A stretch of DNA of 64,000 bases, taken from NCBI RefSeq assembly GCF_051195235.1, contig NZ_JBNFZM010000004.1, forward strand, positions 355,800-419,799. Reading direction: 5' to 3'. Below the pieces are notes generated by a model. It was given only the letters and a program-made list of their open reading frames with translations, was not told where the DNA came from and ran no database searches. This document shows positions 1 through 7,669 of this stretch, piece after piece (the stretch's first letter is position 1; each line of letters starts with the position of its first letter). A program made the translations under genes and the position numbers. Source of the stretch: Tateyamaria sp947503385 (lineage in GTDB: Bacteria; Pseudomonadota; Alphaproteobacteria; Rhodobacterales; Rhodobacteraceae).

Positions 1-207
1 GGAGGGGAAACCTGGTCGAATGTCGGAGGCATCACCCTACTGCAGAACTCTGTTTGAGCGGTGCCTCAGAAAAGCTGTGCGCAGCCCAATACGGACATTC
101 ATCTAGCGACCACAGGCGGCCTGGATGCGGACGTTGCTGACGTTCGCTGCTGTTGCGCCAAGGTCCGCTTTGGCTGCCTACTTATCATAGACAAACCTGA
201 ATTTGGG

Positions 208-1656
208 CTACCTAGCAAGGAAGCCTTTGACACCGTTTCGAATTGAATCAAACCCAGTAAGATCGTTGGAGTAAACGATATGCCGAAGGTGACGAGTGTC
301 AAATGGGATATCACCTGTGCTTTGAGTTAGTAGTAGAATCTTCTTTCCAAGTGTGTGGCCAATACCAAGCTCGTAGTACACATTTGGGTTCTTACCCGTC
401 ACGTCTGCTATCATGAATTCTGACTTCACGATAGCATTCCAAACGTCCTCCATTACGTTCTCGCCATGCATTTCATCTGCTCGAATCGTAGATATGCCTT
501 CGTCTGCGAGAACTTCTTTGAGAATTTTGGATACAGTGTCTGACCAGTTTTCGCCAAACGGCATTATTACGAAACAGGTGGACTTGTTAATTCCCGTGTC
601 GCGTCCAGAGAAAATGGGGTCAACTATCATACTGTTTATCCTTCGCTGGTGAAGATATCGAGCCAGTGGCGAGAAGTTTCGACACGCTCGAGAGACAAGC
701 GTTGCCCCATAACCGAAGCTAGAGTGGGATACCGAGTCGAAGACAAATACAAGTACCCCAAGAACTTCGTTGTCATAAACTACCGGGGAAAGCGTTATCC
801 GATCATACTCCCCGAACCCTATCGATGAAATCGAAGATAGTGCGTTGCAAAAGGCGCTGTGCAGTTCTGAGTTTTGCTCGATGTGTTTATGTCCGCTGTG
901 CCTGATATCACCGAAGTACCGCTCGAACTCATCCTCTCGCGAGAACTTTAGCCTTTTGCCTCCAATAATGTATGGGCGCTCTCGTTTTTTCGGAGCGTTC
1001 AGCGTCGCATACTCTAGAAACACAGAATCCGTGTCGATCACCGCAAAAGCACATAGCTTTGCCCCCAAAGACTTCGCGAGTATCCTAGTTAGTTTGATGG
1101 CAAAAGTTCCCGGAAGGATCGATTGGTCCCGCGCCATCTGATACAAGCTTTCCACATCCGACAGGCCGCGCTCGACAGACTTGGAAACCATTTCCTTCTT
1201 CGAAGATATAAAGTCGTTCACTAAAAAGTCGCAGAATGCCTTTACGGCAAAAGCTTCGGTCTCATCGGCAGGTTCAATATAAGCTACAACTTGGGCCTTG
1301 TAGCCATCGCTGGTGGATGTCAAAAATCCGGGATCGAGTTGCGTAGCTTTGGAGTGGATTGCGACAAGATTGTCCATCGACTGAAGGTCGCTTATCGGCC
1401 TCGGAATGTGTCCTCCGCCATCCGTCAAGCTATAGAAAACGTCACCCTCCCCACTTCGAGTTCGGATAATGATCTTTTCAATGCCAAGCCTATCTACAAC
1501 GTTCTTATTGTAGCGATGAAAGTTTAATACGGCAGAACTAAGCGGATCGCCATGAACAGCAGCAGAACTGCTTCGACTAAGACGAGTTCTGTCACGTGCC
1601 AAAAAATGTAATAGGTTTGTGACTTCTATTGGCACTTTGGCGCATCCAAGCTTCAT
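208..1656 (-). CDS. GAF-like sensor protein with C-terminal nucleoside-deoxyribosyltransferase-like (TIR/SLOG-related) domain
   Basis: The last ~120 residues (about 361-482) carry an FVIMPFGE strand-turn, then IADVTGKNPNVYYELGIGH and a KILLLTQ strand. This is the arrangement of nucleoside 2-deoxyribosyltransferase-like domains, relatives of TIR and SLOG domains that act as nucleotide- or NAD-processing effectors in bacterial conflict systems; the Glu of YYELG (about residue 429) is the likely catalytic residue. The middle (about 170-350) has GAF-like strands around GVLVFVFDS, possibly a sensory region. The ATG at 1656 was chosen because the 61-residue upstream extension (to 1839) begins with TTG, has no ribosome-binding site and looks non-coding; the ATG also lacks a strong site. 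It lies downstream of the NACHT gene on the same strand. A role in phage defence is inference; the domain call is moderately sure. Confidence 0.6.
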   Translation of the reverse strand: MKLGCAKVPIEVTNLLHFLARDRTRLSRSSSAAVHGDPLSSAVLNFHRYNKNVVDRLGIEKIIIRTRSGEGDVFYSLTDGGGHIPRPISDLQSMDNLVAIHSKATQLDPGFLTSTSDGYKAQVVAYIEPADETEAFAVKAFCDFLVNDFISSKKEMVSKSVERGLSDVESLYQMARDQSILPGTFAIKLTRILAKSLGAKLCAFAVIDTDSVFLEYATLNAPKKRERPYIIGGKRLKFSREDEFERYFGDIRHSGHKHIEQNSELHSAFCNALSSISSIGFGEYDRITLSPVVYDNEVLGVLVFVFDSVSHSSFGYGATLVSRACRNFSPLARYLHQRRINSMIVDPIFSGRDTGINKSTCFVIMPFGENWSDTVSKILKEVLADEGISTIRADEMHGENVMEDVWNAIVKSEFMIADVTGKNPNVYYELGIGHTLGKKILLLTQSTGDIPFDTRHLRHIVYSNDLTGFDSIRNGVKGFLAR

Positions 1657-2161
1657 AGTTTCTGGAGTCAGTGTATCTTCTGCGCTTTGGTTGGCAATCG
1701 CTGGTTGCCGATTGCAGTAGAAATACCTCAACGGTGACTGGCACGTTTGGTTCGCAAAACCCGCAACGCAGACATCTGTAAGTGACGCAGCATCCAGAAG
1801 TATGGGCTCTGTCCCGACATTGGCTGCATACCGCGCCAAGGTCGGCGCGCAGCCCGAAGCGGACTTTGCGAGGAGAGCAGAGTCGGCATGTGTTGCAGAG
1901 GGCCGTGTGGGAGCCGGTCATTCGCCGCATGTGCGATAGCGCTCTAAAACGCATACGGAAGCGGACGTTCAGTTTCCATAGAACTCGCACAGCACTCTAT
2001 ACGGGAGCAAGTCGGCTTCGAACTCATGGTTACGAGGCTGCAAAGAACACGTATCGCGTAGAACCTGCATTGGCTGGAAACGGCCATCCGTAAGGACTGT
2101 CGTCAATCGCGACTATTTCCAAGCGTCTTACAATAGCGTGCAACCTGTGAGTACACAATTG
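1657..2161. other. intergenic region between two accessory genes, with GCGGAC motifs
   Basis: This 505-base gap separates the NACHT gene from the downstream deoxyribosyltransferase-like gene. No ORF in it looks coding: the frames are Cys/Arg-rich and start at weak codons. It contains AAGCGGACTTTG near 1858 and AAGCGGACGTTC near 1962, resembling CGGACATTC near 107 and an inverted AAGGTCCGCTTTGG near 162. These look like remnants of a degenerate Roseobacter-type intergenic repeat. A promoter for the downstream gene could lie here, but none was clear. Confidence 0.35.
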
Positions 2162-4489
2162 CTAAGCCTGTAAAATTCGACGCGCAAATTTTGGGCTCGG
2201 ACTTTCCAAAAAGCGTCTGACCTCGGCCGATTTCCCCGAAACGGACTTCCAGATAGTATCGTTTGCCACACCTGGAACTTGAACAATAAAGCCTGTTTTT
2301 TCAAGGGTCCTAATTACTGACTTGACCTCATCATGTAGATGAGGCGCATTACCACTTAGTAAGGCCTTCTCAACACGAGGGCCAGACTGCTCATATGTCT
2401 TCCTTAGGACATCATAAACAATCTGTTCAGCAACGTTCTTAAAAGTCATTTTTTGCTCAACTAGGTCAGACTCCCGATTAACTGCTAACTCTACTTCACA
2501 ACCGCTCATAGACCCAAACTTGAGAGCTTGACTTCCTACCGCTAAAATCTGCTCACATACACATTCAGAAAATACTGGCAGTAGGCTGTCATCCTCGACA
2601 TAGTCAAAAATGATTTTTTCAAAATAACAATTATGAAATTGAATCCGTGAATAGTTTTCTCTAACTTTTTCCAAAATAAGAGTGCTTACATCACAGTTGG
2701 AAATCTCAATGTGTGCACCCTTGTAGGGAGTGCCAAAATAGATCATCGAGTGTAAGAGGTCGAGTTGTGAGTGATTGTCTTGAGATTTATTGTTAATGAA
2801 CGATAGAAAAGGAGAGCATTTGTCGGCGTCAAAAACGACTTCACTAAGCGTTTCAATTCCGGCAATGCCAAGCGGGTTTTTAATGCCAACATACGCGTTA
2901 AGTCGAAAATCTGCATAGTCTTGGAATAAGTTACTTAAATAGGTGGCTGAACAAACGTCCACGAAGTCAGGAGACATAAAATTCTTGGACTCGATTGATA
3001 CCTGCGGCGAGTTGCGCGTGCTAGCTTCAAATCTCATCGACTCAGCTTGAACAAGGCCGGGAAGTCGCATCAACTCACCGAGTACAACGCCTTCTGGTTC
3101 ATCGCCAAAAACATTCCGATAGGTTTCTGTAAGATCTGTAGTCGTGATAGGGCCAACTCCACTCCCACGCTTTCTAGCCACTGTAGCCAATTCACCATAA
3201 ATCTCCAGAAGGTCCTTTTTTATCAACGGCAACATATCGATTTGATCGACTTCCCGTTGACAAAATCTGTCAAGTAACAGTTTCCAACCAACGGAAGCAT
3301 CAAGTGTAGATATTTCGCCTAGACTTTTTCTGGAATCCAAAACGGCCAGATAGCCAAGCAACAAGGGGCGTCTAGGTAACCAGTCAGGCGGTTGAAAGTT
3401 TGCATTATACTTTTGAAGAAAACGGGTCAGTTCTACTTCAGTTGCAATGTCGCTGAGCTCCAGTTGTTCCCAACTTTCATTCACGCCCAAGCAAGCCTTG
3501 GCCTCTTCAAAGGTCGGGAAGAAGTGCGATCTTCCAGCAATTACTATTACTGCATTTTCAGGGCTTTCAGAAACAAGTCTTCTAACTACCAATAGCGCTT
3601 GCCGTCGAATATCAAAGTACTTTTCATCTCTTCGCAGTGAGAGGCGGGGGACCATCTCATCGAAACCATCAATCAAAAGCGTGACATAACCTGCTCGCCA
3701 GGCACGTATCAGCGGTTCCCCAAGATCTCTGACACCAATCCTATCAGCATGCCTTCGCAACGCTTCGTCTGGTGACTCCAGGTTTGCGAAATCTCTTAGG
3801 TTAAGTGCAACAGGAAACGTCTCTTTTCGTCCAGAGGTGTGTGCCTTTGCGAGATGAAGGAATAACTCCCTCATGTGCATGCTCTTGCCAGTGCCAAAAT
3901 CACCCAATAAGAGAACGCGATTTACAGACCCTTTATCAATCCACGATTTCAGAACATCGAGCTGAATTGGTTTTTTCTTCTTTCCGTTGCCAATTCTTGA
4001 TAAACTTGTTTGGACAAAGAAATCGGTTTCAAAATCCTGGCTTTCACGAAATAAATCTACGGCACTTCCAAAGCGATAGTGTGATCGCGCAGATAGATAT
4101 TTTGCGCTATCGATGACACGCGAAACAAACTGTCTATAGCTTTGATGCCTGATATTGCTTGGGTAAGTTCGTAGTAGCTCTCTCTGCTCAGGTGCAAGAT
4201 CGAATTTAGTGATGAACCATCCTGTAATTGGTTTTGATCCCCGAAATTCCCTTTGCAACTCAGAGATACGTTTCCGAAGCTTGTCAAGGTCATGGGCAGC
4301 TTTCGACTTTTTCTGTGAGACGGTAACCTCAACGACGTGTACAACTAGATCAGTTTCATAGTACCCATCGTGTTCGATCCCGTCGATAATGTAATTGATC
4401 CTCCGGTCTGAATATGGGCTAAAAATCTGATCACAGATTCTGATGATCTGAGCTTCGAAGTTCTTTTCATCGAGTAGTGCTTTGTCCAC
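2162..4489 (-). CDS. NACHT/STAND NTPase with putative restriction-endonuclease-like N-terminal domain
   Basis: A 775-aa protein. Walker A is GDFGTGKS (196-203) and Walker B LLIDGFDEM (271-279), followed by a sensor-like strand VIVIAGRSHFF (314-324) that fits NACHT-type STAND ATPases, which in bacteria commonly sense phage products and activate a fused effector. The N-terminus (about 1-130) contains ETDLVV (45-50) and VEVTV (53-57), placed like the D and E-x-K core of Mrr-like PD-(D/E)xK nucleases but with Thr in place of Lys. The C-terminal half (about 400-700) shows no catalytic motif; FHNCYFEKIIFDY is faintly pentapeptide-like, and the end looks winged-helix-like. The gene is AT-rich relative to the core genome, which suggests horizontal transfer. 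The NACHT call is secure; the nuclease domain and defence role are inferred. Confidence 0.75.
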   Translation of the reverse strand: MDKALLDEKNFEAQIIRICDQIFSPYSDRRINYIIDGIEHDGYYETDLVVHVVEVTVSQKKSKAAHDLDKLRKRISELQREFRGSKPITGWFITKFDLAPEQRELLRTYPSNIRHQSYRQFVSRVIDSAKYLSARSHYRFGSAVDLFRESQDFETDFFVQTSLSRIGNGKKKKPIQLDVLKSWIDKGSVNRVLLLGDFGTGKSMHMRELFLHLAKAHTSGRKETFPVALNLRDFANLESPDEALRRHADRIGVRDLGEPLIRAWRAGYVTLLIDGFDEMVPRLSLRRDEKYFDIRRQALLVVRRLVSESPENAVIVIAGRSHFFPTFEEAKACLGVNESWEQLELSDIATEVELTRFLQKYNANFQPPDWLPRRPLLLGYLAVLDSRKSLGEISTLDASVGWKLLLDRFCQREVDQIDMLPLIKKDLLEIYGELATVARKRGSGVGPITTTDLTETYRNVFGDEPEGVVLGELMRLPGLVQAESMRFEASTRNSPQVSIESKNFMSPDFVDVCSATYLSNLFQDYADFRLNAYVGIKNPLGIAGIETLSEVVFDADKCSPFLSFINNKSQDNHSQLDLLHSMIYFGTPYKGAHIEISNCDVSTLILEKVRENYSRIQFHNCYFEKIIFDYVEDDSLLPVFSECVCEQILAVGSQALKFGSMSGCEVELAVNRESDLVEQKMTFKNVAEQIVYDVLRKTYEQSGPRVEKALLSGNAPHLHDEVKSVIRTLEKTGFIVQVPGVANDTIWKSVSGKSAEVRRFLESPSPKFARRILQA

Positions 4490-5008
4490 GTTTCTCTCAT
4501 TGGCATCTACAGGTTCAGTTGGCGTTATGCTCAGTCGACATGCTTGTCGGACAATTGTCTTGAGTCAAACTGTTTAGGTCGACTTCCAGTCTACTTTTTT
4601 GATCGCTGTGCTAGCGCTCTAGAGAAGTTGGCTCTTCGATGAATAGTAGAATGTACCTTGCGACTGCGTCCTTGGAGTTGTTGTGCTTCGCGAGCAAAGC
4701 GCAGGAGCTGCCGTTCGTTTTCATTGAACGAATGACCGTATAGGAGACGCAGCGACATTCCCTGCAGAGAGGCGGCGAGTTTCCGCAACCGGGTGCGCTC
4801 GCCTCAAGTCAATCCCAAAGTTCGCAACTTTGCAAAGCCCGCTTTCTGCGCAAAACGCATTGCGGGATTGTTGTGGAATTTGCGCACTGGAACGATATCC
4901 CGTCTTCGCTGAGGTAAACTTACGCAACCCTAGAAAGCTGACCTAATACGCTGGTTTTATTGCTGAATTTTGGTACGGTGACCCCGACAATCCAAAGGGG
5001 GTTTGCAC
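4490..5008. other. intergenic region upstream of the NACHT gene
   Basis: These 519 bases separate the minus-strand NACHT gene from the plus-strand phage-like small genes, so promoters for both probably lie here. A minus-strand ORF at 4591-4788 contains NENERQLLRFAREAQ, faintly like the N-terminal core-binding region of tyrosine recombinases, but it is too short and unsupported to call. CAAAGCCCGCTTTCTGCGC near 4834 is a degenerate relative of the GCGGAC motifs at 100-1975. Nothing else was recognised. Confidence 0.3.
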
Positions 5009-5527
5009 ATGCTTTCGATCACACAAGCCACCCAGCTTTTGGCTGAGATTTATGACGTCCCTGAAAGCGGTCTCATGACGACAAAGGACGCGCTGCGCCG
5101 ATCCGGCATGTTCCCGACCGCACAAGGTCGGTCGATCCCGCCTACAACGCCTGTACGCATTGCCCTGTTGATTATTGGTCTGGGCGTCACCTATCCCGAA
5201 CGTATCGCCGAACTCGCGGACCTGCGCCGCTTCGTTTACCGGCCCGGTGACATGACCGCGCAAGTGACACTGGGTGACGTGTTGTCTGAAATCGTCAAAG
5301 GTCTGTTCGAGAACCCCGGCAAGGCCGTCGACATGCACCTGATTATGACCGCCACAGAGGCCCCGTGGGCGACGCTACAGGGGCCGTCAGGCGTCGTGAT
5401 GCAGTTCGGGGAGGTCGGCAACGGCGGAGGCTTTGTGACGCGTCAGGCAACCGTTTCCTTGGCCCCCTTGGCGTTGTTCTGCGAAGCCGCGCGCAACTTA
5501 TCGCACCCGTACAGTGTCACCGGATGA
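5009..5527 (+). CDS. hypothetical protein, first of three phage-like small genes
   Basis: A 172-aa protein not recognised as any family. The ATG at 5009 is preceded by AAGGGGG at a 7-base spacing, so it is preferred over the in-frame TTG at 5003. The N-terminus (SITQATQLLAEIYDVPES) suggests a helical, possibly DNA-binding, segment; the centre is hydrophobic (ARIALLIIGLGV-like, about 50-60) and the C-terminal half is Gly/Val/Ala-rich. There is no signal peptide. Its stop overlaps the start of the next gene (ATGA), so the two are translationally coupled. The packing and the HTH gene that follows suggest a regulatory or immunity block of an integrated element. Confidence 0.65.
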   Translation: MLSITQATQLLAEIYDVPESGLMTTKDALRRSGMFPTAQGRSIPPTTPVRIALLIIGLGVTYPERIAELADLRRFVYRPGDMTAQVTLGDVLSEIVKGLFENPGKAVDMHLIMTATEAPWATLQGPSGVVMQFGEVGNGGGFVTRQATVSLAPLALFCEAARNLSHPYSVTG

Positions 5528-5730
5528 TCCCGCCGCGCCTTCATATCTTGCCGGAAAGTCTCGACGTCCTGCGCGGGGCAAAGGCGATTGCCGGGTTTCT
5601 GAACACGACCCCGTCGCGTGTGTACCGTTTGCACCGTGCGAAACAGCTACCGTTGTTCACTGAAGGGGCAACGCTGTGTGGGCGCAAGACGACGCTCACG
5701 GCATGGATTGAACGGCAAGAGGTTGGGTGA
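5524..5730 (+). CDS. small helix-turn-helix DNA-binding protein (excisionase/AlpA-like)
   Basis: A 68-aa protein. The segment LRGAKAIAGFLNTTPSRVYR (about 16-35) followed by LPLFTEGATLCGRKTTLTAWI has the form of small winged-helix proteins of phages and integrative elements: a recognition helix, a beta wing, and a closing helix that starts with TLTAWI. Such proteins usually act as excisionases or as regulators of element genes. The ATG overlaps the stop of the preceding gene by ATGA, and the next gene starts 2 bases after this one ends, giving a three-gene operon. Family-level assignment is moderate; the exact role is unknown. Confidence 0.65.
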   Translation: MIPPRLHILPESLDVLRGAKAIAGFLNTTPSRVYRLHRAKQLPLFTEGATLCGRKTTLTAWIERQEVG

Positions 5731-5731
5731 A

Positions 5732-5971
5732 ATGACTGTTGCGGAAAGCCTTGGTTTACACGAAAACCTTGCGGGCCTTTTGATGCGGATCGGAATAGCC
5801 CTGTCGAACCCTGCGTCGGATCGTAACGCCGCTGGGGCGGTCCTGCGCGACGAACAGTGCCGTGCAGCCCTTGCAACGCTTCAGGGGACGAGCGACGCGT
5901 TCTGTGACGCTCTAATCGAAACGTCGGACGCGATTGCAGCGGTCAACGCGGACCGTCGCAAGCTGAACTGA
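5732..5971 (+). CDS. hypothetical small protein of the phage-like operon
   Basis: A 79-aa protein starting MTVAESLGLHENLAGLLMRI, mostly alpha-helical and Ala-rich with no recognised motif. It begins one base after the stop of the HTH gene and ends immediately next to the stop codon of the convergent TagO-like gene (the stops abut at 5971/5972). The start is set by position; longer in-frame extensions would run through the HTH gene. No function is assigned. It could be a partner protein of the HTH regulator or a structural accessory of the element. Confidence 0.55.
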   Translation: MTVAESLGLHENLAGLLMRIGIALSNPASDRNAAGAVLRDEQCRAALATLQGTSDAFCDALIETSDAIAAVNADRRKLN

Positions 5972-6700
5972 TCACCAGTTACACGTCTCGCGCAGTTCAG
6001 CCACGGCGTTTTCGACGCCCTGAATATTGAATGTCGCTGTGATCGGGTTTTCGTTGTAGGGCGTAAATCGCAGTGTCAGCTTCTCGCCGTCGAACATAGA
6101 CTTAATCACCGGTATCGAACGCCGTCCGTTCCAAAGGCCCAGAGCACGATTGTCGGTGCTGCCGATCATGTTCAGCCTCTGCGCTTTCTTGTCGTCCACT
6201 CGAAAGTCGACGCGTCCGAAGCCCTGTGTATCTGACATAAATTCACTTGTGTTTAGGATCAGTGAAGTCGTGTTCTCCATGCACCGGAGCAATACACTAG
6301 CGGTGATGCTGTTGCCGTAATTGTCCGATCCGACAACGCTGCGGTTTGTTGAAACAAGCACAATTTTGCTGTCGTCAATTGCGTTGGTACTCGTTCTGAT
6401 CGACCAGCGACCCGTGTTTTTTCCGTTCTTCGCGTCATTTGCTTTTGCGGCGCTCTCTGCAACCTTGCGAACGCACATAGCGTGCGTCTCGCCTTTGTTC
6501 GGAAACTGAACGTCACAGATTTCGGCACCGGCTATAGGTTCAGGTGCAGGTTTCGGTGTAGGCGACAGGGCTGTGTAACAGGTTAGCTTGTCAGCGTCGG
6601 TTTCTTTCGCAGCACATGCGTTCAACTGCGCGTCAGTCGCCCCGGCCAAGCCGGCACCGGCAACAGTACACAAGGCAATAGCTGCAATTGTCGTTCTCAT
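5972..6700 (-). CDS. secreted TagO/VasI-like protein
   Basis: A 242-aa protein with a clear signal peptide (MRTTIAAIALCTVAGAGLAGA) and a Cys pair in the mature N-terminus. The C-terminal ~140 residues read W-S-I-R-T-S-T-N-A-I-D-D-S-K then a strand-rich domain with LLRCMENTTSLIL, VDFRVDDKKAQ and GSTDNRALGLW. This resembles the type VI secretion-associated VasI/TagO family (PF11319), which also occurs on phages and islands. No other T6SS gene is in the window, so a role in a secretion apparatus is unlikely here; an envelope role is more plausible. It is convergent with the phage-like operon. Family assignment is from the motif pattern only. Confidence 0.55.
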   Translation of the reverse strand: MRTTIAAIALCTVAGAGLAGATDAQLNACAAKETDADKLTCYTALSPTPKPAPEPIAGAEICDVQFPNKGETHAMCVRKVAESAAKANDAKNGKNTGRWSIRTSTNAIDDSKIVLVSTNRSVVGSDNYGNSITASVLLRCMENTTSLILNTSEFMSDTQGFGRVDFRVDDKKAQRLNMIGSTDNRALGLWNGRRSIPVIKSMFDGEKLTLRFTPYNENPITATFNIQGVENAVAELRETCNW

Positions 6701-7163
6701 GACGTTTGTTCCCTTCCGTACAACTCTTTATGGTTGCATTTCTGGCCGTGCACACGAACAGGATCAAGGTACTTGCGAGCAATACCGTTTGAACATGTGC
6801 TGCGTATCCAGTGATCCGAACAACCCATCAGCCATCTGCTGAAATACGTCTTCGATCATATCGAGCTTGGGCTTCAGCGTAGAATGCGAGCGGCGTTTGG
6901 TTTGCGCGAACGATCAGGGGAGGGGGGCAAATAATCGCAGACCCTTGCGGTCAACGACCGGCCCCCACTAGCAACGCGAATTTTTGTAAAAAATCGTCTT
7001 ATCACGCTTTGTGATGAAAATCGTCGATACATCACGCGTGGTGAATTGCAGTTCCGGGGGTGTTTCTCACTTTCAGTTCCGATGGCTGATTTTTCACCGA
7101 TTGTCGCGGTCCTGATCGACGCGGGACAATGCAGGTCGATCTATCAACAAAGGACCAACGGAC
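6701..7163. other. intergenic region with two operator-like palindromes
   Basis: This 463-base region lies between the divergent TagO-like gene and the 50-aa ORF at 7164. No ORF in it looks real. It contains a G-rich tract near 6916-6929, two TCAC...GTGA palindromes (listed separately) and short A/T tracts at 6981-6993 that may belong to a promoter. It is probably the control region of the small genes to its right. Confidence 0.45.
7002..7044. promoter_or_regulatory. pair of 13-bp palindromic operator candidates
   Basis: TCACGCTTTGTGA (7002-7014) and TCACGCGTGGTGA (7032-7044) are the same TCAC-5-GTGA palindrome, exactly 30 bp centre to centre (about three helical turns). Each is preceded by AAATCGTC (6991 and 7018). 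The spacing and symmetry fit cooperative binding of a dimeric repressor, such as a phage-type regulator, upstream of the ORF at 7164. The binding protein is not known; the HTH gene at 5524 is one candidate. Confidence 0.5.
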
Positions 7164-7316
7164 ATGGACCATATCGACCTCGACCGACTGCGCCGCGAAG
7201 TGAACGAACACATAGACGACGCCGACTTTGAACCTGTCGTCACTTCAATTTTGACAAACTCACCCGATGTGGCGCGAATGCTGATCGACTTTGCGATACG
7301 TGTTCTCGTGAAGTGA
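7164..7316 (+). CDS. 50-aa acidic hypothetical protein
   Basis: This ORF of 50 codons starts MDHIDLDRLRREVNEHIDDA and ends in a hydrophobic-basic helix (RMLIDFAIRVLVK). AAGGA lies about 9 bases upstream of the ATG. It is acidic and helical, of a size and composition common for accessory proteins of phages and integrative elements. It lies about 120 bases downstream of the two operator-like palindromes, which makes it the likely regulated gene. No family was recognised. Confidence 0.5.
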   Translation: MDHIDLDRLRREVNEHIDDADFEPVVTSILTNSPDVARMLIDFAIRVLVK

Positions 7317-7374
7317 TCGACAAGGGCGTGTAAACGCGCCTACAGAGGCCCTTGCGCTGATTGCCTTCCCGTAT

Positions 7375-7405
7375 CCCCTGAAGCCGCGTGTGGCCGCTTC
7401 AGGGG
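7375..7405. terminator. hairpin between opposing small genes
   Basis: CCCCTGAAGC (7375-7384) and GCTTCAGGGG (7396-7405) form a perfect 10-bp stem with an 11-base loop. It sits between the plus-strand 50-aa ORF and the minus-strand ORF ending at 7419, where a bidirectional terminator would be expected. There is no T tract on either side, so intrinsic termination is uncertain. Confidence 0.45.
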
Positions 7406-7418
7406 GCGTGTGGTCGAA

Positions 7419-7586
7419 CTAGACCGGGTCGCACAAGACCCAAGCTATGCACTCGACAACGCATCCGATTTCATCGCGCTTGTCTTGCACGCGTTCAATC
7501 AGACCCATCGGGGTCGACAGCTCGCCGGTCGCATGTGCGTCGTGAAAGCGCCGCGCGTCAGCGCCGAAAAACACCACTTGTTTCAT
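7419..7586 (-). CDS. 55-aa hypothetical protein
   Basis: The ORF starts MKQVVFFGADARRFHDAHAT and contains GLIERVQDKRDEIGCVVECI. AAGGA lies 9 bases before the ATG, a good ribosome-binding site, which is why this internal start is preferred to the longer 113-codon frame (to 7760). The sequence has a beta start and two helices and resembles short cargo proteins of islands, but no family is recognised. It follows the 52-aa ORF at 7670-7828 on the same strand with an 83-base gap, probably as one transcript. Confidence 0.5.
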   Translation of the reverse strand: MKQVVFFGADARRFHDAHATGELSTPMGLIERVQDKRDEIGCVVECIAWVLCDPV

Positions 7587-7669
7587 TTCGATTTTCCTTG
7601 TGTTGCGGCGCGACATTGCGCCTGCAAAAGGGATTGCAGACGGCGGGGCACTTGTGCGGCGAAAGTTGT

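Noticed and set aside
1592..1990. 132-aa minus-strand ORF and the opposing 103-aa ORF at 1782-2093
   Set aside because: Cys/Arg-rich composition and overlap with the effector gene's non-coding 5' flank; no coding signs.
4591..4788. 65-aa minus-strand ORF with NENERQLLRFAREAQ, faintly like a tyrosine recombinase N-terminus
   Set aside because: No catalytic domain in any frame nearby, and the likeness is limited to one helix; not enough to call an integrase remnant.
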